Source of the DNA: Pseudodesulfovibrio profundus
GTDB lineage: Bacteria; Desulfobacterota; Desulfovibrionia; Desulfovibrionales; Desulfovibrionaceae
Direction of reading: 5' to 3'
NCBI RefSeq assembly: GCF_900217235.1
Contig: NZ_LT907975.1
Coordinates: 2,889,001-2,953,000, forward strand
Length of the DNA: 64,000 nucleotides
Numbering within the stretch: the stretch's first letter is position 1; every line of letters begins with the position of its first letter. The notes under the pieces were generated by a model. It searched no databases, was not told where the DNA came from, and saw only the letters and a program-made list of their open reading frames with translations. Positions 35,877 to 43,285 of this stretch are shown here, in pieces. Position numbers and translations under genes: made by a program.

Positions 35877-37314
35877 CGGTGCCTCCCTTGCCGGTGATCA
35901 CTTCGAGCAGTACACGCGCCTTGTTGTGGCACTCGTTCCATTCCGCTTCAGCATCGGAATCGTAAACGACTCCGGCACCGGCCTGCCAGTGGCAGACACC
36001 GTCGCGAATCCACATGGAGCGGATGGTGATGCCCGTATCAAGGGAAACAACACCGTCGTCCAGTCCCATCCAGCCGATGCAGCCACCGTAAGGACCGCGA
36101 TCCTGCGGTTCGAGATCGGCGATGATTTCCATGGCCCGAATTTTGGGTGCGCCCGAAAGGGTTCCGGCCGGGAAGGTGGACTGCAATACATCCACACCGT
36201 CCAACTCGTCTTTCAGTTCGCCCTCAACATAGGAGGTGAGGTGCATGACATGGGAAAAGCGCTCGACATTCATGAATTTTTCAACGGTGACCGTACCGGG
36301 TTTGGATATCCGGCCAAGGTCGTTGCGGCCCAGATCGACCAGCATGACATGCTCGGCGCGCTCTTTGGGATCGGCCAGCAGTTCGGCTTCCAGTCGCCTG
36401 TCTTCCTTTTCGGTTTCGCCGCGCCATCTGGTTCCGGCAATGGGCCGAACTTCCAGTTGGCCGTCTGCGGAGCGAACCATCATCTCGGGCGAGGAGCCGA
36501 GCAGGGTGGTGCCGCACATCTTGCCCATGGACGAGCATTCCGGGAATTTCATGTAGAACATGAATGGCGAGGGATTGGCCTGCCGAAGGCGCCGATAAAT
36601 GCGGAACGGGTCGTCGGGGACAGGAACGGTGAAGCGGGTGGAAAGCACCACCTGGATGCATTCGCCTTCAGCTATCAGCTCTTTGCACCGCTCGACGCCA
36701 GCCATGTACGCTTCTTTACCGGGATAAACCGTGGGTGTCCCGGCATCCGGGGCTTTGAGGTCGGCACCCCATTGAACAGGGGCTGGCATGGGGGTGGCCC
36801 CTTCATCAAGGCTGAGGTAGCAGCAGGAGTGGCGGAGGTGGTCGAAGAGTACCATCTGTCCGGGCAGGACAAGGCATGCTTCGGCGTCTTCCGGCTTGCA
36901 GACATTCTTGAGTTTGCGCTCGAACATTCCGGCCACGCCGTAACCGAAATAGCCGTACAGCCCTCGGGTGAGTCCCGGCAGTCCGTCGCGGCTGTTGCCG
37001 CCTTCTGTGGTCTGCGTGATCGAGAGCTTTTCTATGATTTTCTTGATACCCGGCAGGTAGTCCATGCCGGAAAATTCCTTGAGTGGTTCCAGTCGGTCGT
37101 CGGCAATGTCCACGACCAGCTTGCCGTCCACAGGATGGAGGGTCAGGCGGTAGTCCCAGGCGAGGAGTGAATATCGGCCAAGTCGACCGTCTACTTCAGC
37201 GGATTCGAGCAGGATGCCCGGTTGGTCTGCCACCAGTCCCATATAGAGGCTGATGGTTGTCTGGACGTCGGCCGGGAGCCATTTCCCGTGCTGCGTCAAT
37301 GTAATCGAACTCAT
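35857..37314 (-). CDS. trpE: Anthranilate synthase component I
   Basis: A 485-residue chorismate-utilising enzyme. The feedback-inhibition segment near the N-terminus contains LLESAEVDGRLGRYSLL. The catalytic core includes IAGTRWRGETEKEDRRLEAELLADPKERAEH, TFPAGTLSGAPKIRAMEII and GAGVVYDSDAEAE. The start at 37314 has GAAGGAA 7-8 nt upstream; an ATG eight codons earlier is possible. First gene of trpEGDCFBA. Confidence 0.96.
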   Translation of the reverse strand: MSSITLTQHGKWLPADVQTTISLYMGLVADQPGILLESAEVDGRLGRYSLLAWDYRLTLHPVDGKLVVDIADDRLEPLKEFSGMDYLPGIKKIIEKLSITQTTEGGNSRDGLPGLTRGLYGYFGYGVAGMFERKLKNVCKPEDAEACLVLPGQMVLFDHLRHSCCYLSLDEGATPMPAPVQWGADLKAPDAGTPTVYPGKEAYMAGVERCKELIAEGECIQVVLSTRFTVPVPDDPFRIYRRLRQANPSPFMFYMKFPECSSMGKMCGTTLLGSSPEMMVRSADGQLEVRPIAGTRWRGETEKEDRRLEAELLADPKERAEHVMLVDLGRNDLGRISKPGTVTVEKFMNVERFSHVMHLTSYVEGELKDELDGVDVLQSTFPAGTLSGAPKIRAMEIIADLEPQDRGPYGGCIGWMGLDDGVVSLDTGITIRSMWIRDGVCHWQAGAGVVYDSDAEAEWNECHNKARVLLEVITGKGGTDVFADR

Positions 37315-37481
37315 AAAATTTCCTTCGTTGCGGTCCATTCCGTCGAGTCAGGAGTAGATGCACCTGTGCGCGGGGAGCGCACGGCGAACCGGTCCGTATT
37401 CAACGGGATCAACCTAGATGGCTAATTGTAGGGGCGGGGAATTACCTGCCACCCTTTGACTTTTTTCTGATTTTCGTACTT

Positions 37482-37495
37482 CTTTCACGTGAAAG
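37482..37495. promoter_or_regulatory. 14-bp palindrome upstream of trpE
   Basis: CTTTCACGTGAAAG is a perfect palindrome 168 bp upstream of the trpE start. The 200-bp interval between the tyrA terminator and trpE also holds a GTGCGC...GCGCAC hairpin (about 37366-37382). It contains no Trp-rich leader peptide; the only short frame behind AAGGAG encodes MPFT. The palindrome could be an operator; I found no clear -35/-10. Confidence 0.4.
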
Positions 37496-37511
37496 GCATT
37501 GTCTTCTCCTT

Positions 37512-37546
37512 AAAAAATACAGCCGCTCCCTAACGGAGGTGCGGCT
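37512..37546 (-). terminator. Terminator of the aromatic (ADHS-tyrA) operon
   Basis: On the minus strand AGCCGC...GCGGCT with an inner CTCC/GGGA section forms a hairpin (37521-37546), followed after three bases by six T (37517-37512). It lies 45 bp after the tyrA stop and separates the aromatic and trp operons. Confidence 0.88.
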
Positions 37547-37590
37547 ATGGTATATACCTTGATCGCCCTATGGGCAAATGGCGCACCTCG

Positions 37591-38361
37591 TCATCGAATG
37601 GACGGGTCCCACCACCACTGTGCCCGATTAGTCAGCAGTTCGAGATCACCACCCGCAGCCAGGCTGAGGTAGGTCATGAACTTGCGGTTGGTTTCCTGTA
37701 GATACGGGTTGGCTTCTGAAATGGTTTCAAACAGTTCCATGTCCACCGTGAGCATCTTGTGAGCGGAATCCAGTCGGCGCTTGAACGACGGAGTCACGAA
37801 ATTCTTGATGCTCGGGATATCCCGTGTGGCAGCCAGAAAGGCCACGGTGGAGGTGAAATTCAGCCCCTGAACAAAGGCCATGGCCCGATCGTGTTCATCG
37901 GCCGTGGTCATGAAACTTTCATATCCACAATCGGCAAAGAGCTGGCAGACCTGTTGTGCGGCCTGATCGTCGCGCTCCCGTCCCGGTGCCACGGCAACCC
38001 GCGGGGCAAAATCTTCGGGAATCACATTTCCGAAGAGGGGGTGAGTGCCCACTACCGGCCCGTCGTGACGCTCGGTCATCGCTTTCATGGGGCCGACCTT
38101 GACCGACCCGACGTCGGCAAGGATGGTGGAATCCAGCATATGCGGTTTGAATCGGTCGACCACATCGCCCATGGCGGTAACCGGCACACACAGCAACAGC
38201 AACTGGCAGTCGGCCAGGGCGTCGCGGATCGCTTCCTCTGTGTAGGGAAGGTCGAGACCGGTTACCCGGCAGCCTATTTCCGTGAACTTGTCGCGGAAAA
38301 GGGATCCCATGGTTCCATTGGCTCCGGCGATGGTGATCGTTGTTATCGTATCTTTCGTCAT
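37591..38361 (-). CDS. tyrA: Prephenate dehydrogenase
   Basis: A 256-residue NAD(P)-dependent enzyme of tyrosine synthesis. Rossmann motif ITIAGANGTMGSLF near the N-terminus (third Gly position as usual for TyrA), then LLLCVPVTAMGDVV, ADVGSVKVGPM and GTHPLFGN, the substrate-binding signatures. No chorismate mutase or ACT domain is fused. Last gene of the aromatic operon, 25 bp after aroA. Confidence 0.92.
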   Translation of the reverse strand: MTKDTITTITIAGANGTMGSLFRDKFTEIGCRVTGLDLPYTEEAIRDALADCQLLLLCVPVTAMGDVVDRFKPHMLDSTILADVGSVKVGPMKAMTERHDGPVVGTHPLFGNVIPEDFAPRVAVAPGRERDDQAAQQVCQLFADCGYESFMTTADEHDRAMAFVQGLNFTSTVAFLAATRDIPSIKNFVTPSFKRRLDSAHKMLTVDMELFETISEANPYLQETNRKFMTYLSLAAGGDLELLTNRAQWWWDPSIR

Positions 38362-38386
38362 TGTCTTGCTTTATCGTGAAGTATCG

Positions 38387-39727
38387 TTAGCCGGTGATCT
38401 TGGCCCATTCATCCCAGAATCCCGGGAAGGACTTGCCCACACAGGCCGGATTGTCGAACTGCGTGTCGATATTTGCCAACTGGAAGAGTGACATGGACAT
38501 GGCCATGCGGTGGTCTCCGTAGGTGGTGAAGTCGATGGTCTCCCCCTTGCGCAGTCGGCCCGGACGGATGATCAGCGAATCGCCGGTGATGTCGGTTTCG
38601 GCTCCGGATTTGGACGCCTCTTCCGCGCAGGCGGCCAGACGATCGGTCTCCTTGATGCGCAGGTGGGCCACGTTTTCGATGACCGTGGGCGAGGAGGCAA
38701 AGGCGGCGGCAGCGGATACCGTGGGAACGAGGTCCGGGCAGCGGCCCATGTCGACAGTTACGCCTCGCAGGTTGGCCGGTTCGACCAGAATGCCGTCAAA
38801 GGTGACCTGAATGGACGCTCCCATCTGGCTGAGAATATCCATGATAGCCCGGTCTCCCTGCAATGAATCGGCAGCCAGTCCTTTGAGCAGTACCGGACGT
38901 TTGCCCACGGCACCGGCGGCCATGAAGTAACTCGCATTGGACCAGTCGCCTTCCACTCGGTAGTCGGTGGCCTGGTAGCCGGACGGTTCCACGATAAAGC
39001 GGGTCTGTCCCGGGCGGGCCGTTTTCAGCGAACGCCAGGGGACCTCTTTCCATGAACCGCTCTTTTTGCTTTCCACGACAAAGCTGGCCTTGAAATCTTC
39101 CATGATGCGCAGTGTCAAAGCAACATAGGGCCAGGAAACGGCTTTTTCACCCGTTACATTGATGGTCACGGAATGATCAGCCAAGGGCGCGCCCAGGAGC
39201 AGGCCGGAGAGGTATTGGCTGCTTTCTTCCAGGGTGATGTTCACCGATTTACCGGTATAGCCCTTGCTGGTCATGATGAAGGGGAGGTGTCCCTTTTCTC
39301 CTTGGTAATCGAATGTCGAGCCGAGCTTTTCCAGTGCTCTGGTCAATTCGCCCATGGGGCGCTCGTGCATTCGTGGTGCACCATGAACATTGAATGATCC
39401 GTGTCCTGCAGCGGCAACGGCCGTCATCAGGCGGCAGGTGGTACCGGATTCGTGCATGAAGAGTTCGTGGGGGGCTTCGTCTTTGTTTTTCCCGTCAGCG
39501 TTGCCTCCTCGGGGACCATCCGTCATGCCCCTGACAATCAGGTCGCCGTTCTCTTCCTTGATGTCCGCTCCGCAGTTGGTCAGGCAATCCCGGGTCCGTG
39601 TGATGTCATCACTGTCGAGGGCAGACGAGATTCTGGATAGGCCATTGGCCAGCGCTGCCGCGATCAGTGTGCGGTGAGAGAGAGATTTGCTGGCCGGGGC
39701 GTTGATAATGATTGGTTTCTTGCTCAT
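38387..39727 (-). CDS. aroA: 3-phosphoshikimate 1-carboxyvinyltransferase (EPSP synthase)
   Basis: A 446-residue two-domain enzyme that joins PEP to shikimate-3-phosphate. N-terminal SKSLSHRTLIAAALANG and C-terminal LRIKETDRLAACAEE with TTYGDHRMAMSM are diagnostic. The central region diverges from the well-studied class I/II enzymes. The ATG at 39727 has AGGAGG upstream and overlaps the pheA stop by 4 bp; longer frames lack a site. Confidence 0.95.
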   Translation of the reverse strand: MSKKPIIINAPASKSLSHRTLIAAALANGLSRISSALDSDDITRTRDCLTNCGADIKEENGDLIVRGMTDGPRGGNADGKNKDEAPHELFMHESGTTCRLMTAVAAAGHGSFNVHGAPRMHERPMGELTRALEKLGSTFDYQGEKGHLPFIMTSKGYTGKSVNITLEESSQYLSGLLLGAPLADHSVTINVTGEKAVSWPYVALTLRIMEDFKASFVVESKKSGSWKEVPWRSLKTARPGQTRFIVEPSGYQATDYRVEGDWSNASYFMAAGAVGKRPVLLKGLAADSLQGDRAIMDILSQMGASIQVTFDGILVEPANLRGVTVDMGRCPDLVPTVSAAAAFASSPTVIENVAHLRIKETDRLAACAEEASKSGAETDITGDSLIIRPGRLRKGETIDFTTYGDHRMAMSMSLFQLANIDTQFDNPACVGKSFPGFWDEWAKITG

Positions 39728-40824
39728 TGCCTTTCCTCCTGAGTGGGGTACGACCCCAATACGCGCAATGTGTGGCATTGGTGTCGAATGTCTTCGAGTA
39801 CATCTTCGTAACGGTCGCCTCCGAAATCGCATTCGAGGTCCATGAAAAAGACGTACTTCCATTTTTCGCCCTTGAACGGACGGGACTCCAGTTTGGTCAT
39901 GTTGATGGACTGGTGTGCCAATGTTGTCAGCACCCGGGCCAGTGCACCGGGTTTGTCCGGCAGGGTTATCAAAAGACTGGTCTTGTCGCGGCGGTCTTCC
40001 TGGCTTGGAGCAGAGCCGATGATCAGGAAGCGGGTCCAGTTGTCGGGCAGGTCCTCGATGGAGTCTGCCAGAATGCGCATGCCGTGCAGGTCAGCCAGCT
40101 TGCGGTGTCCGACTACAGCCGCGGCCTTCTTGCTGGCGACCAGCTTTGCCGCTTCAGCCGTGGACTCCATGGGGATGGTCGGCACGTCGCGCATGTTCGC
40201 GCGCAACCATTCCCGGCACTGACCGAGTGGCTGGGGATGCGAGTAAATGACTTCTACGTCATCAAGGGAGTCGGCATGGGACATGAGGCAATGGCTGATG
40301 CGGCTGAAGACCTCCGCCTGTATATATACCTTATACTTCATGAAGAGATCGACGACCTGGCCGACCGTGCCTTCAATGGAGTTTTCCAGCGGGATGACGC
40401 CCAGTTCGGCCCCTTCTTCGGCCACGGCGCGGAAGATTTCTTCAAAATTGTTCTTGGGCGTCAGCGCGGCGGAGCTTCCCATGTGTTCGATGGCTGCAAA
40501 ATAGGAGAAGGTGCCTTCCGGCCCCAGATACACGACATTTTCCGGGCGTTGCAGATGACGGGAGGAAGACATGATCTCCCGATATATGGTGCGCAGGTGT
40601 CTGTCCGGCAGCGGGCCGGGGGAAGAATCTGCGATCATGTTCATCACTTCCTGCTCGCGAAACGGCTTGTAGATGGACTCGCCTTTGGCTGCCTTGTAGC
40701 GGCCAACGCTGAGGCTCACCTGAGCACGTTTGTTGAGCAGGTTGACGATCTGCTGGTCCAGATTGTCTATCTGACCGCGCAGTTCACCAAGATCCGGGAT
40801 GTCGTTTTGTTCGTTGTCAGCCAT
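39724..40824 (-). CDS. pheA: Bifunctional chorismate mutase/prephenate dehydratase (P-protein)
   Basis: A 366-residue fusion. AroQ chorismate mutase (about 10-90, LRGQIDNLDQQIVNLLNKRAQVSLSVGRYKAAKG), prephenate dehydratase (about 95-275, VVYLGPEGTFSYFAA and VIPLENSIEGTVGQ), and a C-terminal ACT domain (about 280-355, LPDKPGALARVLTTLAHQSINMTKLESRP) for Phe feedback. AGGAG precedes the ATG at 40824. It commits prephenate to phenylalanine. Confidence 0.96.
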   Translation of the reverse strand: MADNEQNDIPDLGELRGQIDNLDQQIVNLLNKRAQVSLSVGRYKAAKGESIYKPFREQEVMNMIADSSPGPLPDRHLRTIYREIMSSSRHLQRPENVVYLGPEGTFSYFAAIEHMGSSAALTPKNNFEEIFRAVAEEGAELGVIPLENSIEGTVGQVVDLFMKYKVYIQAEVFSRISHCLMSHADSLDDVEVIYSHPQPLGQCREWLRANMRDVPTIPMESTAEAAKLVASKKAAAVVGHRKLADLHGMRILADSIEDLPDNWTRFLIIGSAPSQEDRRDKTSLLITLPDKPGALARVLTTLAHQSINMTKLESRPFKGEKWKYVFFMDLECDFGGDRYEDVLEDIRHQCHTLRVLGSYPTQEERQ

Positions 40825-40950
40825 CGTTTTCTCCTGTCGACCCTGGGGTCGTGCCTGTTCTGTGGCGTCAGGTATTGGTTTCAAGTGTTGGTATGTTCAT
40901 CGCCCACACGGGCTACTGCTATCGTTCATCATTGGAAATCGGTACGGGGA

Positions 40951-41934
40951 TTATCCCTCTTTGATCTCTTCCTTGATGCGCATGCCGAAGTGTCTTCCGG
41001 CCTCGTCTGTCTTGACCATGATCTTGTCGCCCTTTTTCAGCGTGACCACGGAAACAGGCTCGCCCTTGTCGTTGACGACGCGAATGGTCTCAGCGTTTTG
41101 CAGGAAAACCTGGCCTTCCTTGGTTCCGTCTTCGGTCTCCACTGCAGCCTTGATCAGCAGCATGGGGCGTACTTCGACTTTGACACGACCGACCGTGGAC
41201 AGGGAAGTCTTGCCGTCGGCACCGACGATGAGCACTTCGCTTCCGGCACCCAGTTCTTCGAGATAGGTGGTCTTGTCACCGGGCATCTGGGCATAGGCGT
41301 GAACTGCACCGGCATTGATGCGGAAGGGGCGTGCGGCCACATAGGGGTTCGACTCGGTCTCGGCATGCACCAGAAAGGAAAAGGCCGACGAGTTACCGAT
41401 GAGCATGCCCTGGCCTTTCTTGAGCATGGAGATGGTGTCGACGCAGACGCGGTGGCCGAGGCCAGTGGGCTCGATTTCAGTGACGGTTGCGATTTGAAGA
41501 TCCATGGTTCCCTGCGAGAGTTTGAGTTCGGTAACGATCTGCTTCAGGTCGGCGGCTCCTTCAGGGAGAACGACCACGGTGTCGCAGCCACGCTCAAGGA
41601 TACCGGCTGCCAGAACGGCACGATCCAGATTTTCACATTCCAGGGCAAGGGTATCCACCTGTGCGAGAATGTTCTCTACCGGGATGATTTCCCAGCCCTT
41701 TTTCAGGACCACGTCCTCGCCTTTTGCGATGCGTTTGACCGCGGTGTCCTCATCCGCCTTTTTTGTCAGCTCGACAACGGGCATGTCTTCAGGGGTGATG
41801 ACAGTGACGCGACCAAGGGATTGCACGGCTTCCACTTGATCCTTTTCCACCATAACGGCGTCCACACCGGATTCGAGGGCGAGGGTGATCAGCTTTTTGT
41901 CAAAGGGGACCGATTTGAAGATGACTTTTTTCAT
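40951..41934 (-). CDS. 3-dehydroquinate synthase II (archaeal-type)
   Basis: A 327-residue enzyme of the DHQS II family, unrelated to AroB. It converts 2-amino-3,7-dideoxy-D-threo-hept-6-ulosonate to 3-dehydroquinate by NAD-dependent oxidative deamination and cyclisation. Family stretches include ATVTEIEPTGLGHRVCVDT, GMLIGNSSAFSFLVHAE, PFRINAGAVHAYA and a C-terminal beta-rich region ending RHFGMRIKEEIKEG. It lies 11 bp after the ADH synthase gene, which makes its substrate. Confidence 0.94.
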   Translation of the reverse strand: MKKVIFKSVPFDKKLITLALESGVDAVMVEKDQVEAVQSLGRVTVITPEDMPVVELTKKADEDTAVKRIAKGEDVVLKKGWEIIPVENILAQVDTLALECENLDRAVLAAGILERGCDTVVVLPEGAADLKQIVTELKLSQGTMDLQIATVTEIEPTGLGHRVCVDTISMLKKGQGMLIGNSSAFSFLVHAETESNPYVAARPFRINAGAVHAYAQMPGDKTTYLEELGAGSEVLIVGADGKTSLSTVGRVKVEVRPMLLIKAAVETEDGTKEGQVFLQNAETIRVVNDKGEPVSVVTLKKGDKIMVKTDEAGRHFGMRIKEEIKEG

Positions 41935-41945
41935 GGTGCTTCCAA

Positions 41946-42746
41946 TTACTGTTGATTGATATGTTCGAGGGCTTTTTCTACGGATTCGTCATGATGCACT
42001 ATCATGTTCAGAGCTTCAACCAGTCTGGTGGGATTCTCATGCTGGAAGACGTTGCGTCCGACGGACAAGCCGGCGCCGCCCGCTTCCAGTGAATCGTGAA
42101 CCATCTGGAGGAAGGATTCGGTGCTGTCGAGTTTGGGGCCACCTGCGATGACAACGGGTACGCAGCAGGCGTCACATACTTTGGAGAATGTTTCAGGATC
42201 GCCGGTGTAGTTGACCTTGATGATGTCGGCGCCAAGCTCGGTTCCGACACGGGCGCAGTGGGCAACGATGTTCGGGTCGTATTCATTGCCGACTTTCGGG
42301 CCCCGGGCGTAGACCATGGAAAGAAGCGGCATGCCCCAGTTGGAGGCGTCGGCGGCAATTTTACCGAAATCGGCCAGCATGGCGGATTCGGTCTCATCAC
42401 CGAGATTGCAGTGGATGGAAATGGCGTCTGCGCCGAGGCGGATGGCGTCTTCTACGCTGGCGACGAGGGATTTGGCGTTGGGGAAGGGGGAGAGGGTGGT
42501 TGAGGCGGAGAGGTGGACGATCAGGCCGATATCTTTTCCTTCGGCTCGGTGACCGCATCGAACGAGTCCCTTGTGTTCGATGACGGCGTTGGCTCCGCCA
42601 TCCACCACTTTGCCCACTGCTTCCCGCATGTCCACCAGACCGTCAATTGGTCCGACTGTGACTCCATGGTCCATGGGGACAATGATCGTTTTCCCCGTAT
42701 TGCGATTGACGATTCGTTCCAATCGAATTGCTTTGCCGATGTGCAT
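41946..42746 (-). CDS. 2-amino-3,7-dideoxy-D-threo-hept-6-ulosonate synthase (DhnA-type aldolase)
   Basis: A 266-residue class I aldolase. N-terminal [18 protein letters not shown] and the Schiff-base Lys in [13 protein letters not shown] are typical of the FBP-aldolase/ADH-synthase group; Asp and Tyr of the active site are in PMDHG and SMVYARGP. Its pairing with DHQS II identifies it as ADH synthase rather than a glycolytic aldolase. It condenses an aspartate-semialdehyde-derived unit with a ketose donor, replacing DAHP synthase. First structural gene of the aromatic operon; AAGGAG precedes the start. Confidence 0.92.
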   Translation of the reverse strand: MHIGKAIRLERIVNRNTGKTIIVPMDHGVTVGPIDGLVDMREAVGKVVDGGANAVIEHKGLVRCGHRAEGKDIGLIVHLSASTTLSPFPNAKSLVASVEDAIRLGADAISIHCNLGDETESAMLADFGKIAADASNWGMPLLSMVYARGPKVGNEYDPNIVAHCARVGTELGADIIKVNYTGDPETFSKVCDACCVPVVIAGGPKLDSTESFLQMVHDSLEAGGAGLSVGRNVFQHENPTRLVEALNMIVHHDESVEKALEHINQQ

Positions 42747-42800
42747 CTTTTTGCTCCTTGTTTTTTTTCTAGGCCCCCGAACGGTTTTTGCCGGCGGTCG

Positions 42801-42846
42801 AAAAAAATTAGGGCCGCCGGCTTACGCCCGCGGCCCTAAAAGAGGT
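42801..42846 (-). terminator. Attenuator of the aromatic operon (terminator 3:4 with antiterminator strand 3)
   Basis: On the minus strand TAGGGCCGC (42838-42830) pairs with GCGGCCCTA (42817-42809) and is followed by AA and seven T (42807-42801). Strand 3 (42846-42832, ACCTCTTTTAGGGCC) overlaps the 5' arm. It can instead pair with strand 2 inside the leader ORF (42897-42883) over 15 positions with one mismatch and several G-U pairs. The terminator and antiterminator are mutually exclusive. Confidence 0.88.
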
Positions 42847-42873
42847 TCTAGTTTGTTTGTATCCACCACTTGG

Positions 42874-42969
42874 TTACAGTGCACCTCTTCCCAGACCACG
42901 AGCGTGGGTATACCAATATCCAAAGTAAAAGTAGGAAAAGTATGCGGAGTGGGTGGCTTCAAACTTCAT
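42874..42969 (-). CDS. Aromatic-rich attenuator leader peptide, 31 aa
   Basis: An ATG-to-TAA ORF of 31 codons. Residues 10-20 read YFSYFYFGYWY, nine aromatics in eleven, covering Phe, Tyr and Trp, the three end products of the pathway. It lies 36 bp before the intrinsic terminator. Codons 10-12 (42940-42934) can pair with codons 27-29 (42891-42885), a 1:2 stem that a ribosome paused on the aromatic codons would block. There is no strong ribosome-binding site; the predicted transcription start is only a few bases before the ATG, so it may be read leaderless. Confidence 0.87.
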   Translation of the reverse strand: MKFEATHSAYFSYFYFGYWYTHARGLGRGAL

Positions 42970-42978
42970 GATGCAAGA

Positions 42979-43008
42979 ACACTAACACCATGCCAAGTTT
43001 TATGTCAA
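42979..43008 (-). promoter_or_regulatory. Promoter of the aromatic operon leader
   Basis: A perfect TTGACA (43008-43003), then 17-18 bp, then a poor -10 (TTAGTG or TAGTGT, 42985-42979). The predicted start is 2-5 nt before the leader-peptide ATG. Confidence 0.6.
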
Positions 43009-43062
43009 CGATAAAATTTTACGAAATTTCAGGTGGATATCGTATATTACTATATATTAGTG

Positions 43063-43075
43063 TGACCGGCGGTCA
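43063..43075. promoter_or_regulatory. Palindrome between the aromatic operon and amtB
   Basis: TGACC-GGC-GGTCA, perfect 5-bp arms, about 145 bp upstream of the amtB -24 element and 55 bp upstream of the aromatic-operon -35. It could be an enhancer site for nitrogen control or an operator for the aromatic promoter. The remaining 43076-43218 is AT-rich with no gene. Confidence 0.35.
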
Positions 43076-43218
43076 TTTTTGCGAGTAGTTATGAATTGAC
43101 AATTTTGATGCAATTTGGACAATTCAAAAATGTAGAAAATAACAAATTTGCAAAAAAAGAACACTTTCAAAAACGCTAAAATACCAGTTTTTACGCAAAT
43201 GGCAACATTAATCGGTTT

Positions 43219-43234
43219 TGGCACGGGTCTTGAT
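43219..43234 (+). promoter_or_regulatory. Possible sigma-54 promoter of amtB-glnK
   Basis: TGGCAC-N5-TTGAT: the -24 element is perfect and the spacing correct, but the -12 element has GA in place of GC. amtB-glnK operons are commonly sigma-54 controlled, so it is credible but imperfect. It lies 52 bp before the amtB ATG. Confidence 0.5.
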
Positions 43235-43285
43235 AGAGGAGGGGCAGGTTAAGCAACGCATTCCACTTCAAGGAGGAGTACCGCA

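Noticed and set aside
35710..37170. 486-codon frame antisense to trpE
   Set aside because: Shadow of trpE and the 5' part of trpG; no family resemblance.
37315..37511. Trp attenuator upstream of trpE
   Set aside because: No leader ORF with Trp codons, and no U-run terminator between the palindrome and trpE.
39712..41955. 747-codon open frame antisense to aroA, pheA and DHQS II
   Set aside because: It is the mirror of GC-skewed codons in three confidently identified genes; the predicted protein has no family resemblance.
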